Assembly (NCBI GenBank): GCA_024704175.1
Contig: CP085629.1
Coordinates: 7,004,001 to 7,068,000 of the forward strand
DNA length: 64,000 bases
Direction of reading: 5' to 3'
From: Paenibacillus sp. P25
Lineage (GTDB): Bacteria > Bacillota > Bacilli > Paenibacillales > NBRC-103111
This document shows positions 44,938 through 55,129 of the stretch, piece after piece; the first letter of the stretch is position 1, and each line of letters starts with the position of its first letter. The translations under genes were made by a program, and so were the position numbers. The notes under the pieces were generated by a model. The model saw only the letters and a program-made list of their open reading frames with translations, was not told the DNA's origin and searched no databases.

Positions 44938-45996
44938 ATGATTAGAAAAGGGTCTATCCTGATGAGTTTAACGGCACTCCTCGTATTCAGCGGCTGTGGG
45001 ACAAGCGGTCAGCAAGCGACCGGCCAAGGCACAGGGTCTGCGCCCAAGCAGGAAGCGGCGGGACAGGGCGGGGCCGCACTTTCGGGCAAATTATCGTTTT
45101 ACACGTCCCAGCCGGAAGAAGATGTGACGAAGCTGGTAGCGGCTTTCAATAAGAAATACCCGGATGTGAAGGTGGACAGCTTCCGTTCCGGTACCGAAGA
45201 GGTGACCGCCAAGCTGCAGGCGGAGAACCAGGCGGGTAAAATCCAGGCCGACGTGCTCCTCCTGGCCGACGCCGTCACGTTCGAGGGCTTGAAAAAACAA
45301 AACCTGCTGGCCTCCTACAAATCGCCGGAGCTGGCGAAAATCCCTAAAGATCTGGTCGATCCCGACGGGACTTATTCCGGGACCAAGGTGATGGCGACCG
45401 TACTTGCAATCAATACGCAAAAGGTCAAAACGCCGCCGACCTCATGGAAGGCGCTGGCTTCGGCCGAAGCCAAAGATGCCGGCATCATGCCAAGCCCGTT
45501 GTATTCCGGCGCCGCCGCATATAACGTAGGTGTCTTTTCCCGCACGGACGGGTTCGGATGGGATTTCCTCAAGGGTCTGAAGTCGAACAACATTTCCGTC
45601 GTCAAAGGCAACGGCGCCGTGCTGCAGGCTGTGGCCAGCGGAGAGAAGTCGAGCGGCATGGTTGTCGACTACATGGTCGCCCGCGAGAAAGCAAAAGGCT
45701 CCCCGGTGGAGCTGGTCTACCCGTCGGAAGGCGTACCGGTTATCACCGAACCGATCGGCATCGTGAAGAATGCGCCTAATGAAAAAGCGGCTCAAGCGTT
45801 CGTCGATTTCGTCCTGTCCGAGGACGGCCAGAAGCTGGCCTCGAGCATCGGCTACACACCGATCCGCGAAGGGGTGGAACCGCCGAAGGGACTGAAAAGC
45901 ATGGGGCAATTCAAAGTGCTCTCTTCCGACATCTCCAAGCTGACGGAAGCCCGCGAAGCGGACAAAAAACAATTCACCTCCATTTTCGGACAATAG
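44938..45996 (+). CDS. ABC transporter substrate-binding lipoprotein (FbpA-like)
   Basis: A 352-residue extracytoplasmic binding protein. The signal peptide ends in the lipobox FSGCG, with Cys20 lipidated. The mature protein begins with a Gln/Gly linker, then LSFYTSQPEEDVTKLVAAF, typical of the AfuA/FbpA family for ferric iron, with relatives for 2-aminoethylphosphonate and spermidine. Visible contexts are EPIGIVKNAPNEKAAQAF and GYTPIREGV. It is the first gene of a complete binding protein-permease-ATPase operon. Ferric iron is the leading guess; the metal-binding Tyr pair typical of FbpA is not obvious to me. Confidence 0.85.
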   Translation: MIRKGSILMSLTALLVFSGCGTSGQQATGQGTGSAPKQEAAGQGGAALSGKLSFYTSQPEEDVTKLVAAFNKKYPDVKVDSFRSGTEEVTAKLQAENQAGKIQADVLLLADAVTFEGLKKQNLLASYKSPELAKIPKDLVDPDGTYSGTKVMATVLAINTQKVKTPPTSWKALASAEAKDAGIMPSPLYSGAAAYNVGVFSRTDGFGWDFLKGLKSNNISVVKGNGAVLQAVASGEKSSGMVVDYMVAREKAKGSPVELVYPSEGVPVITEPIGIVKNAPNEKAAQAFVDFVLSEDGQKLASSIGYTPIREGVEPPKGLKSMGQFKVLSSDISKLTEAREADKKQFTSIFGQ

Positions 45997-46015
45997 AAGC
46001 GGAGCGCGCTGGAAC

Positions 46016-47768
46016 ATGATCGATCCCAATTATATAGCCCATGCGGAGAAGGGGAAAAGGGAGAATACGGCCCTTTTCTCCTCTTTCCGTTTACTTACGA
46101 AGCGAGTACTGATAGGTCTTGCTTGCCATTCTGTTGCTCGTATTCTTCGTTGTGCCTGTCGGCAAGCTGATCTGGTTAAGCGTGCAGGGGCAGACCGGCC
46201 TCACGCTTGCGCATTACGCGGAAATGCTGCAGCAAAGCCGCCTGTGGAAGACATTGAACGATACATTCGTCATTGTTGTCGGCTCTTCCCTCATCTCGGT
46301 GGCGCTTGGCGTATCGGTCGCCTGGCTGATGGCTTACACCGACATCAAGCACAAGCCCGTCCTGCATATGGTCACGCTGCTTCCTTTTATTTTGCCGTCC
46401 TATGTCCTGACCTTGTCCTGGTCTTCCTTTATGGGAAGCCAAGGGCTCATGGCCCAGTTGCTGCATTTATTCAGCCCGAACGTTAGGCCCTGGAGCATGT
46501 ACAGCTACGGCGGTATTGTTTTCGTGATGGGGATTCATCACTTCCCGCTCGTCTACCTGCTGACCGTGGATGTGCTGAAGAAGATTCCCCGCGATTTGGA
46601 ATGGGCCACTAGAGCCAGCGGCGCTGGAAAATGGAAGATGTTCCGCCTGGTCACGCCGCCTCTGGCGTTACCGGGTCTGGCCTCCGGCGGATTGCTTGCT
46701 TTCCTGGCCTCGCTCGATAATTTCGGGATCCCTGCGTTCCTGGGCATTCCCGCCCATATTTCCGTGCTCAGCACGCTGATTTATGAAGAGATTATCGGCT
46801 TCGGGCCTTCCGCTTTCGCTCGAGGAGCGGCTTTATCCGTCATGCTGGGGATCATCGCCGTCATCGGTACGTCGCTGCAGTGGTCGCTGGTCCGGAAAAT
46901 GAAAACGTCCGATACCGTAGCTGCAGATCACAGCCCGCGGTATGCCCTTGGGAAGCACCGGAACCTGGTCACCGCGACCCTGTGGGCGCCGCTTGCGTTC
47001 ATTACCGTCGTCCCGGTCGGGTCGATGATCGCGATCTCTTTGAAAAGGGCCTACGGGTCGCCTTTCAATTTATCGAATATGACGATTTCCAATTACACTT
47101 ATATTTTGCTGGAAAATCCCAAAGTGTGGCAGTCGATCCAAAACAGTCTCGTGCTTTCCGTATCTACCGTGGCGATCTGCTTAGGTTTCGGTTCCTTGCT
47201 CGCTTATGTGCGGGTGCGCAGGCCTTCCTGGTGGACCAAGTCCGCGGAGCTGGCCGTCGCTCTCCCTTATACGCTGCCCGGCATCGTATTCGGCCTCGCG
47301 ATGATTCTTGCCTGGATGCAGCCGATCCCCGGGTGGAATCCCGGGATATACGGATCGATCCGCATTTTGTTTATCGCCTACGTGTGCCGGTTTATGATTC
47401 TGCAGGTGCGGGCGGGGATCGCGGCTTTTGCCCAAATCGATCCTTCCATGGAGGAGGCGGCGCATATTTTCGGGGCCGGCTTCCGGAAGAAGTGGCTGTT
47501 CGTTCTGCTTCCGCCGCTGCTGCCGGGACTGCTTAGCGGAGCGCTGCTCGTCTTCCTGACGGCGCTCACGGAGCTTACGGTATCCGCGCTGTTATGGTCG
47601 ACGGGCTCGCAGACGATCGGGGTTACGATATTCGGCTTCGAGCAGGCCGGGAATACCCTGTATTCCACGGCAATATCGAGCCTGATCGTGCTGTTAATCA
47701 TCGCGGGCATGGTGCTCCTGCATTTCGTCCGGAAGCTTGCATCACGCAAAGGAGTTCAATCGACATGA
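46016..47768 (+). CDS. ABC transporter permease (FbpB-type, fused double domain), frameshifted at 5' end
   Basis: About 583 residues with two BinPDT permease domains, as in FbpB/ThiP-type proteins. Each has an EAA loop: ATRASGAGKWKMFRLVTPPL in the first and AAHIFGAGFRKKWLFVLLPP in the second. The N-terminus is read from ATG 46016; a single-base break near 46115 joins LTKRVLIGL to LAILLLVFFVVPVGKL. It overlaps the ATPase gene by ATGA. It moves the cargo of the upstream binding protein across the membrane. Confidence 0.85.
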
Positions 47769-48810
47769 GCATTCAATTGACGGAGATCAGCAAAAGCTTC
47801 GGAGCCTTTCAGGCGCTCAAAGCTTTAAACTTAACGATAGAGCAGGGGAGTTCCTCGCGATTCTGGGGCCCTCGGGGTGCGGCAAGACGACCCTGCTTCG
47901 CCTGCTCGCAGGCTTCGAGCAGCCGACAACGGGCGAGATCCGCATGAACCGGGAGGTGGTGGCGAAGCCGGGCTTCAGCCTGCCGCCGGAGAAGCGGCGA
48001 ATCGGCATGGTGTTCCAGTCGTTCGCCCTCTGGCCGCATATGAATGTGACGGAGCATATCCGTTTTCCAATCCGCCATCATCAGGAGACGCCGGCGCATA
48101 TTCGCAGCAAGGAGCGGGAGCGGATTGCCGACGTGCTGGAGATCGTCGGCCTTTCGCAGCTCGGTACCCGCATGCCGCATGAGCTGTCCGGCGGGCAGAA
48201 GCAGCGGGTGGCGATCGCCAGAGCCATCGCTTCGGAGCCGTCGGCGCTGCTGATGGACGAGCCGCTCAGCGACCTGGACGCGATGCTGCGCATGGAGATG
48301 CGACGCGAGATTCAAGCGATTCACCGGCAGACGGGATCGGCCATCGTCTATGTGACGCACGACCAGGGCGAGGCTCTGGCCATGGCAGACCGGATTGTTG
48401 TGATGAAGGACGGGGCGATCGAGCAAATCGGCACCCCTCAAGAGATTTATCTGCTTCCGCAAACCGAGTTTGTCGCCCAATTCGTATCGAAGGCCAACCT
48501 GGTCCGAGGCCGCTGGATTCAGGACCGGTTTGTGCCGGTCGGCTCGGACGGCACGGTTCAGTGGCAGGGCGGCCGCGTCGCCGAATATTTCAAATCCCGC
48601 GGCTTGTATCCGGTGCGGCCCGACCAGTTTGTCCTCGGCCCGCCCGATGCATCCGGGATCCCCGGCGAGGTGACGAACGTTCAGTTTCAGGGGAAAGAGT
48701 TCCACTACCATGTCCTGACTGAGGACGGCCCATGGGAGATCAGCTCGCCGAAGCCATTTCAGCTGCACGATAAGGTCACGCTGCAGCTTTCTGCAGGTGG
48801 ACAGCTTTAG
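47765..48810 (+). CDS. ABC transporter ATP-binding protein (FbpC-like), frameshifted
   Basis: About 348 residues, starting at ATG 47765 in the ATGA overlap. It has Walker A GPSGCGKTT, Q-loop FQSFALWPHM, signature LSGGQKQRVA, Walker B SALLMDEPLSDLDA and the switch His in VTHDQGEAL. A C-terminal TOBE-like domain follows. A G-run near 47849 is one base short; IEQG continues as EFLAILGPSG. It energises the permease from the same operon. A terminator follows at 48835. Confidence 0.88.
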
Positions 48811-48834
48811 AAGCTTAATGCCTTAAAGTATATT

Positions 48835-48866
48835 AAAAAGAGACTGATTGGGTTATCAGTCTCTTG
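48835..48866. terminator. Terminator between ABC operon and convergent lipoprotein gene
   Basis: AGAGACTGAT / ATCAGTCTCT with a 6-base loop, A-rich on the left. It fits termination of both convergent genes. Confidence 0.75.
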
Positions 48867-48892
48867 ATTGCTCGATATAGTGGTCATAGGAA

Positions 48893-49339
48893 CTACTCTT
48901 CCACCTTAATCCGAAAAATATAAGCCACACTTCCTTCTTTCCAGGTGGCACTGTAATAGTAGGTGTACGTACCTGGTTTCTCAGGTACAGTAAATCCCGT
49001 ATTGTAATTCTCGATAATTTTACTATTGGTAATGTCCTCTCCGGAAATCTCTTCTAGGTTACCGTAACTTTTAGGAAGTGGGTTAAAGGAGAGTTTTAAC
49101 TTTGACTTGGAAGGCACGGTAACGGTATCATACTGGACGCCTACTGCGGAAGACTTGCCGTAATTATCCTTTAAGCCCCAGGAATAACTGAAAACCTTGG
49201 CCTCGTATGTTTGTTCTTTTCCAACGATAGTGAAACTTGATTGGGGCAGCGGTTTGGAAGTGAAGGCGCTACAACCTGAAGTAAGAATCATCAGGAGTAT
49301 CATGGCAAATATCTCATAGCGTGTAATAAGTCTTTTCAC
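48893..49339 (-). CDS. Hypothetical lipoprotein
   Basis: Preferred start is GTG 49339 behind GGGAGGG. The signal peptide runs IFAMILLMILTSGCS with the lipid-attachment Cys23. The mature part is a beta-rich domain (QTYEAKVFSYSWGLKDNYG, later TGFTVPEKPGTYTYYYSATW), resembling an immunoglobulin-like or cupredoxin-like sandwich. I know no function. The AT-rich composition differs from the ABC operon next to it. Confidence 0.65.
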   Translation of the reverse strand: MKRLITRYEIFAMILLMILTSGCSAFTSKPLPQSSFTIVGKEQTYEAKVFSYSWGLKDNYGKSSAVGVQYDTVTVPSKSKLKLSFNPLPKSYGNLEEISGEDITNSKIIENYNTGFTVPEKPGTYTYYYSATWKEGSVAYIFRIKVEE

Positions 49340-49546
49340 TACGCAAATTCCCTCCCGTTGCCTCTGGGATATAAAAAGGGGAGTGCTCAGAAACAACCTG
49401 AACAATCATTTTATCAAAACAGCTCCTCTCCCAAATAGTTACATTGAAAGCGGATAGCATTTCAAACGGACCTAATTCACAGTTTTCCGAATCTTCTGGA
49501 TATATTGGTTGTATATGGAAATTATGTTATACTATGAATCTACTAT

Positions 49547-49777
49547 ATGTCTACTTGCTTTCCATGTATTACCACGAGTGATATCAGGATTAATCCTTTG
49601 GAGATATATGAACCAGATTCAAAATGGCCGCCAAATGGACAGAGATCAATATCTCTATCTGGCACTGGAGAATACATCCTTCAGGCTAAAAGTAATTTAA
49701 CAGTAAAGGGAATAATCGAAAACCAAGATATCCCCTATACGGTTGTTTCAAAACCTATCTTAGTTGAGGTTAACTAA
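49547..49777 (+). CDS. Unclassified small ORF, possibly a gene tail
   Basis: A 76-codon frame whose later part (LEIYEPDSKWPPNGQRSIS, then LTVKGIIENQDIPYTVVS) reads like a beta-domain C-terminus. No ribosome binding site fits the first ATG, so it may be the 3' piece of a truncated secreted protein. The rest of 49406-50093 holds AT-rich DNA and a strong terminator, and no other gene that I can support. Confidence 0.3.
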   Translation: MSTCFPCITTSDIRINPLEIYEPDSKWPPNGQRSISLSGTGEYILQAKSNLTVKGIIENQDIPYTVVSKPILVEVN

Positions 49778-49827
49778 AAAGCATATCTTCAGGATCAGAA
49801 TAGTCAACTATGCACTGGAACGAATAT

Positions 49828-49882
49828 AAAACCAGCAGCAGTCATGGACGGGAATGTCCTAGACTGCTGCTGGTTTATTGAA
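49828..49882 (+). terminator. Strong intrinsic terminator
   Basis: AAACCAGCAGCAGTC (49828-49842) pairs exactly with GACTGCTGCTGGTTT (49862-49876), followed by ATTG. It is downstream of the small ORF at 49547. Confidence 0.75.
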
Positions 49883-50093
49883 CTATCGATCCCCGTTTTC
49901 AGGCAATACCGAGCGGCTCGCCGATCCGACGGTCAGCCGCAACACGATGAGATCGAGGCGAGGGGCAAGTTCGGTGAAATTAGGCTACAAATCCGCAGCA
50001 CGCCGTCCACGCGGAATCCGGAGAGCGGCTGCATTGTGACGATGAGTGTGTCAAGACGTTGCAGGGACTTCCTTTCAGGTGATCGGGGTTTGA

Positions 50094-51251
50094 TCACTTG
50101 TCCTCGAACGGCGACCACCCTGGAATGCTGAGCAGAAGCCGCCACATCGGCTCGGGAATGGACAGACGCTCACGGTCTGAGGTCGATAACGTCGTGCGAA
50201 TTTCGGAGCTGAGCCCGTCACGGACTTTACCCGCCCAATCGGGCTCCATAAGTAACTCGCGGCCCAGCGCGAGGAGCGGAATGCCGGATTCCATGGCATC
50301 GGCCGCATCTTCGGCCGTGTGAACGGCACCGACGCCGATGAGCGGCACCAGGTGGCCTACGCGCTCCTGCAGGATGGCCATACGGGATTTGCCGCCCCAG
50401 GAGCCGCGCCGCGGCGGATTGCGGAAGTCCGTCAAAGAAATGTGGAGATAATCGAGGCCCCGGGTCGCGAGTACGTCTGCGAACGCCAGCGTATCCTCCA
50501 TCGTAATACCGGGTGCCTCGTTTGCTTCCGGAGTATCGGCCGAATTTCCTCCGGGCATATCCCGTTCTTCAGGGGACAGCCGGTAACCGACGGCAAACGG
50601 ACGGTCCGCATGCTCGCGAACGATTCGCAGCACTTCATCGACGACCGCAAGCCCGAAAGTCATTCGCCGCTCCAATGTGCCTCCGTACCGGTCTTGGCGT
50701 TTGTTCGAAAGCGGCGAGAAAAATTGATGGGTCAGGTTGCCGTTGGCCCCGTGAACCTCTACGCCGTCGAAGCCCGCTGTAATGGCCCGGCGGGCGGCCT
50801 CGCCGAAGGCGCGAACAATCTCAGCGATCTCATGCTCCTCCAGCGCCCGCGGAACGGCGGCTCCTTCGCGCGCTTCCGGTACCGCACTGGGGGCGACCAA
50901 ATCGCCCGTTCTCGTTCCTTGGCGACCCGCATGGAACAGCTGGAGAATCGCCTTGGCGCCCCGCTCCCGGATGGCGGCCGCAAGCCTGCGCAGACCGGGG
51001 ATCTTATCATCGTCGTCGGCCCCGGGGGCGCCGGGAATTCCACCGTTCGGCAGCACCCAGGTGGCGGCTGTAATAATAAGTCCCGGCCCTTCCGACCGCC
51101 GGGCGTAATAGGCGAGCTCGGCATCCGACACGGTGCCGTCAGCTTTAGAGGACATATGCGTCATCGGGGCCATAACGATCCGATTCTCCAGCTTCAGACC
51201 GCTGGGCAGTTCATAAGACTGAAACAACGATTGCGCCGCTAATTTCATCAT
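50094..51251 (-). CDS. Old yellow enzyme family NADH:flavin oxidoreductase
   Basis: A 385-residue FMN TIM-barrel protein. Marks of the family are LENRIVMAPMTH at the N-terminus, ILQLFHAGRQG, then VEVHGANGNLTHQFFSPLSN and RYGGTLERRMTF, and phosphate-binding residues near ALGRELLMEPDW. Enzymes of this group reduce enoates or act like YqiG/NemA. There is no C-terminal 4Fe-4S half, so it is the short OYE type. It is monocistronic, leftward, with ATG 51251 (or 51248) behind AAAGGAGAGAG. Confidence 0.9.
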   Translation of the reverse strand: MMKLAAQSLFQSYELPSGLKLENRIVMAPMTHMSSKADGTVSDAELAYYARRSEGPGLIITAATWVLPNGGIPGAPGADDDDKIPGLRRLAAAIRERGAKAILQLFHAGRQGTRTGDLVAPSAVPEAREGAAVPRALEEHEIAEIVRAFGEAARRAITAGFDGVEVHGANGNLTHQFFSPLSNKRQDRYGGTLERRMTFGLAVVDEVLRIVREHADRPFAVGYRLSPEERDMPGGNSADTPEANEAPGITMEDTLAFADVLATRGLDYLHISLTDFRNPPRRGSWGGKSRMAILQERVGHLVPLIGVGAVHTAEDAADAMESGIPLLALGRELLMEPDWAGKVRDGLSSEIRTTLSTSDRERLSIPEPMWRLLLSIPGWSPFEDK

Positions 51252-51414
51252 GGCTCTCTCCTTTTCTAGGTTCCGGCGTCTTAACCGGAGATGTTAGTTG
51301 TAATTATAGAGCGGATGGAGCGAAGATGTAAGAACGCAAAATCGTTGGAGTAGGTCCATTCGATTGGACTGCCGCAGCAAGCAAAAAGAGCCGCGATCAC
51401 GCAGCTCCGGGTGT

Positions 51415-51888
51415 TCATCCCAAGTTTTCTTGTTCACGAATGTAAGCCAGGAGCCTTTCGCAGCCCTCGTTCACCAATTCGTAGACCTCGTCGAAGTTCC
51501 CCGTATAATAGGGGTCGGGAACGTCTTTACCCTTATGCTTCGGAATGAAATCCGACAGCGCCTTTACTTCGGAGCGGGAAGCATCCGATGAGAGCTTGGC
51601 CAAGTTGGTCCTGTTGCTGGCATCCATTGCGATGATGTATTGAAACTCGTCAAAATCATCCCCCGGACCTGCCGCGCACGAATGCCCGAGTCATCAATCC
51701 GGTACTGCTTCAGGATTTGACGCGTTCCCTGATGGGGAGGCTTACCGACATGCCAATCCCCGGTTCCGGCGGAGTCCGCCTGGATGCTTGCCGTCAAGGC
51801 CCGCTTCCTTTACTTTGTGGCGAAAAACAGCCTCCGCCATAGGAGATCTGCAGATGTTGCCCAAACAGACGAAGAGTACCTTAATCAA
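51415..51888 (-). CDS. Low-molecular-weight protein tyrosine phosphatase, two frameshifts
   Basis: Likely start is TTG 51888 behind AGGAAGGGG, giving [20 protein letters not shown]. It has the P-loop C-LGNIC-R and the C-terminal acid loop [13 protein letters not shown]. Frame breaks near 51783 and in a run of C at about 51661 are bridged by [14 protein letters not shown]-type sequence and [17 protein letters not shown]. The length is about 157 residues, normal for the family. It dephosphorylates tyrosine (YwlE-like members act on arginine) in the cytosol. The lack of an ATG start is consistent with weak translation or a sequence error. Confidence 0.8.
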
Positions 51889-51960
51889 GAACAATCCCCT
51901 TCCTCATATCCCTCTTTGTTAAATGCCCTAACTTCGAATTCATCATATCGCATTCGAGGC

Positions 51961-52422
51961 TCAACTTCCACGCATACCTTTTTCAATGCGGTTGTCTATA
52001 AAATAGCGGAACAAGCTCATAAGAACGGCGGTAACCGGGGTAGATAGGGGCAAGGTTGCTGCGGCATACACGGGACCCCAAGCCAAATATCCCTGCACAT
52101 TTACATGTTCTATCCCCAATTGTCCTGCACTGCCCATGATGGCCCCGACGGTTCCCATATATAATACATTCATAAACCCGATGAAAGCACAAAGGGTCCA
52201 GTATTGAAATTTGCCCTGTTTTCCAGGGGAGAAGACATATCCGGCCATCCCGAAGGTAAAGGACAGAGGAACGAACGAAATCGCCCAAAACCACAACAAT
52301 CCTCCGAACGATATCCCGCCGGCAAGCAGATTGACGAAAGGAGTAATAACGAAACTGAACACTACGCTTACGATAAGACCAAAGCAAACTCCGGCCAAGC
52401 TGCGGCGAAGCTTATGGTTCAT
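51961..52422 (-). CDS. Hypothetical membrane protein with four TM segments
   Basis: Start ATG 52422 (MNHKLRRSLAGVCFGLIV) has CAGGAGG upstream; the longer frame to 52530 has none. Four hydrophobic helices cover about residues 8-30, 38-60, 72-95 and 110-140, ending in a basic tail. It resembles small uncharacterised Paenibacillus membrane proteins, without a named domain that I can recognise. Its promoter region is shared with the divergent sigma factor gene at 52625. Confidence 0.65.
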   Translation of the reverse strand: MNHKLRRSLAGVCFGLIVSVVFSFVITPFVNLLAGGISFGGLLWFWAISFVPLSFTFGMAGYVFSPGKQGKFQYWTLCAFIGFMNVLYMGTVGAIMGSAGQLGIEHVNVQGYLAWGPVYAAATLPLSTPVTAVLMSLFRYFIDNRIEKGMRGS

Positions 52423-52624
52423 GATATGGTTCCTCCTGGTCGAAGTGCCGAGTTGAAGACGATTGTTCATGGTCCTCGGGCCCTCCCGGTATTTACCATA
52501 TTGACGGGTTGGAGCTCTCTTTTGTTTCAAATTCCGGACTTGGAGTCGCTTCGCTATGTCACATAGGACAGCCGTCGGTAGTTATATATAACGAAAGTTC
52601 ATATGAAGGGAGGGCGAAAATCTA

Positions 52625-53226
52625 TTGGAGATCGAGGAGCTCATTGCGAGGGTCCGCGAAGGAGATCCCAATGCGTTCGAGCCGGTCATTCGGAGGTTTC
52701 AGCAGAAAATCTACCTGTATTGCTGCTTCTTGCTAGGGGACAAGCAGGAAGCGGAGGACGCGGTTCAGGAAATTTTCTTTAAGGCCTACCGGGGGCTAGG
52801 CTCCTATCGCCACGAGCATTCGTTCTTGGCCTGGCTCTACAAGATCGCTTCGAACCACTGCCATACCCTGCTCAAAAGAAAAACCAGGTGGACGCTGCTG
52901 CTCCCATTATTACGGCAGAATGACCGGGTGCGAAGCGCGGAGCAGGAATTTACCGACCGGGAAGGCTTCCGGATGGACTGGCCGCAGGGCTTATCGCCGG
53001 TGGAAAAAGAACTGCTGGTGCTGCGGGTCCTAGAGGATCGGCCGTTTGAAGAGATCGCCGGTATTCTGGGCCACAGTACAGCAAAGCACTGCGCAAGCGG
53101 TTCGAAAGGCTGAAAGTCAAGCTGCAAAGAATAAAGAACGGGCAGGAGGAGGGCTATCATGAAAGAGGACCGGAATTCCTTGGAGTGGATTCTCAGATCG
53201 CAGGAAGCAAGAACGGCGGAAATTGA
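52625..53226 (+). CDS. ECF RNA polymerase sigma factor, frameshifted at 3' end
   Basis: Starts at TTG 52625 behind GAAGGGAGGGCG (MEIEELIARVREGDPNAF). Region 2 is KQEAEDAVQEIFFKAYRGLG and region 4 is LSPVEKELLVLRVLEDRPFE. Near 53087 the frame changes; ILGHS continues as SKALRKRFERLKVKLQRI. The end then overlaps the next gene, with a stop at 53226 at the latest. The pattern of a short SigW/SigX-like factor overlapped by a membrane protein is typical of an ECF sigma/anti-sigma pair. Confidence 0.82.
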
Positions 53227-53967
53227 TGTTACGGGCCCGGTGATGCAAAGGATTCATGCCTGGCATGAGAAGGAGCGGAATAAAGCTAAGCGGTTCGCTG
53301 CGGCTTCTTTAAGGAGACGGCGGGTTGGGATAGCCCTGTTGCTGCTTTTCTTGGCCTCGGCTGTATCGGTCAGCGCCGCTGTTTTGTACCAAGCGAAATG
53401 GAACGGCATTCAGATTTCGATAGACAGTTCAGACAAACAGAGCCTTGCCGCGCGGTCGCCAAATCATACAAAGATCAGTTGGAAGAAGGGCTAAAATCAT
53501 CTGTTTTCGTATGGAAAATTGTGCCAATAGAAGAAGCGGGACAGCAATTCCCTTACTCCTTATTAAGACCGAATCGTACGGATTGGATGCCTGCCCGGTC
53601 CTTTGCCGTAGTGCCCCGCGAGAAGGGCTACCGGGTTCAATCCGCTGAAGAGCCATGGCTGGGCGGAGTGTACGATATTTTCGAGAAGGGGGGTACGTGG
53701 GTCATAGTAAAGCAAAATCTGGACAGAGATATGACCGAGGCTCTGCAAAATGCGGATAAAACGATGTCTCTTACGTATGTGGACGGTCCGTGGGAAAAGG
53801 TGCGTCTGCCCGACCGGATTATGGCCGTATTTCAGGCCGGTGGTGAAGAAAACAAGCTGCTCCTCACGTACAAAACCGACGATAACCAAGCGGTCACCCT
53901 TGAGCTCGTCGGCAACGCGGTCAAAGAAGAGTTAGTCAAGCTGGCCGAAGCTTACGTCGGCGAATAA
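53159..53967 (+). CDS. Membrane anti-sigma factor candidate, frameshifted
   Basis: Starts at ATG 53159 behind CAGGAGGAGGG. A cytosolic stretch of about 55 residues precedes one transmembrane helix (VGIALLLLFLASAVSVSAA), then an extracytoplasmic domain. A single-base break near 53447 joins DKQSLAA to RAVAKSYKDQLEEGLKSSV; the outer domain runs to YVGE at 53967, for a total of about 269 residues. The topology and overlap with the sigma gene indicate a transmembrane anti-sigma factor. No zinc-binding ZAS motif is visible, so sequestration would be by another fold. Confidence 0.7.
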
Positions 53968-53972
53968 AAGCG

Positions 53973-54005
53973 AAGGCACCCCTTTGTAGAGAGGTGCCTT
54001 TCTTT
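53973..54005. terminator. Terminator between anti-sigma gene and cysK
   Basis: AAGGCACC / GGTGCCTT with a 12-base loop, then TCTTTC. It lies between convergent genes. Confidence 0.75.
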
Positions 54006-54021
54006 CATGGCGTTTAGAACC

Positions 54022-54957
54022 CTATTCCTCCGGAAACAGAGGCGTCGACAAATACCGCTCCCCGGTATCCGGCAGCAGGACGACGATCGTCTTGCCGCGG
54101 TTCTCCGGCCTTTTGGCGAGCTCGGTTGCAGCGTAGGCCGCAGCCCCGGAGGATATCCCCACGAGCAACCCTTCTAACCGGGCTAGCTGGCGGGCCGTCT
54201 CGAAGGCCGGCTCGTTCTTGACCTTGACGATTTCATCGACGAACTTGAAATCGAAGATGTCGGGCACGAAGCCGGCGCCGATGCCTTGGATTTTATGCGG
54301 CCCGGGTTTCCCGCCGGACAGGACGGGCGAATCGGACGGCTCCACGGCGACGATCTGAACGGAAGGCTTCTTCTGCTTCAGCACATCGCCTACACCCGTG
54401 ATCGTTCCTCCGCCGCCGACGCCTCCAACGAATATATCGACGGCGCCGTCCGTGTCGCGCCAAATTTCCTCCGCAGTCGTCCGCCGGTGAATTTCCGGAT
54501 TGGCCGGGTTGCTGAACTGCTGCGGGATGAACGAGTTCGGAATTTCCCGGGACAGCTCCTCCGCCTTGCGGATTGCGCCGCGCATTCCTTCCGAGCCGGG
54601 GGTTAGCACCAGCTCCGCTCCCAGCGCTTTCATCAGCTTCCTCCGCTCCTCGCTGAACGTATCCGGCGGCGTGATGATCAGCCTGTACCCGAGGGCCGCC
54701 GCGGCAAAAGCAAGCGCAATCCCCGTATTGCCGCTGGTCGGCTCGATAATGACCGTATCCTTGTTAATGCGTCCGCTCTCTTCCGCATCCTTGATCATGG
54801 CGTAGCCGATGCGGTCTTTGACGCTGCCCGCCGGGTTGAAGTATTCCAGCTTGGCCAGAATCGTCGCTTCCAGCCGGTGGGCACGGGAGTAATTTGCAAT
54901 CTCCAGCAATGGCGTATTTCCGATTAATTCCGTTAAATTTCTGGCGATGTTCGGCAT
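54022..54957 (-). CDS. cysK: Cysteine synthase A
   Basis: A 311-residue PLP enzyme that makes cysteine from O-acetylserine and sulfide. Lys47 in NPAGSVKDR binds PLP; the substrate loop is EPTSGNTG and the phosphate-binding loop [12 protein letters not shown]. The active-site mobile segment includes [16 protein letters not shown] 54957 is preceded by AGGAGGAACACC; a longer frame to 55014 has no such site. It is monocistronic, with no visible T-box or CymR box that I can be sure of. Close relatives include CBS-like paralogs, but length and motifs fit CysK. Confidence 0.9.
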   Translation of the reverse strand: MPNIARNLTELIGNTPLLEIANYSRAHRLEATILAKLEYFNPAGSVKDRIGYAMIKDAEESGRINKDTVIIEPTSGNTGIALAFAAAALGYRLIITPPDTFSEERRKLMKALGAELVLTPGSEGMRGAIRKAEELSREIPNSFIPQQFSNPANPEIHRRTTAEEIWRDTDGAVDIFVGGVGGGGTITGVGDVLKQKKPSVQIVAVEPSDSPVLSGGKPGPHKIQGIGAGFVPDIFDFKFVDEIVKVKNEPAFETARQLARLEGLLVGISSGAAAYAATELAKRPENRGKTIVVLLPDTGERYLSTPLFPEE

Positions 54958-55129
54958 AGGTGTTCCTCCTGCAGTCATTTCCGAGAAAAGAAGTCGGTTA
55001 TTTACCTTTACCATATCATGTTTCGAATCGGTGAAGCAAATGAGGAAGGCGCAACCTTCCCGCGGGCTTAAGCGTTAAATAGTTTATCCGAATGAGACGT
55101 TTTTAGAAGGTGAAGGGAGAAGCGGGCTG

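Noticed and set aside
47809-48768. 319-codon frame on the minus strand
   Set aside because: Antisense to the ABC ATPase, which carries all Walker and signature motifs.
50319-51242. 307-codon frame on the + strand
   Set aside because: Antisense to the old yellow enzyme gene, with shadow composition.
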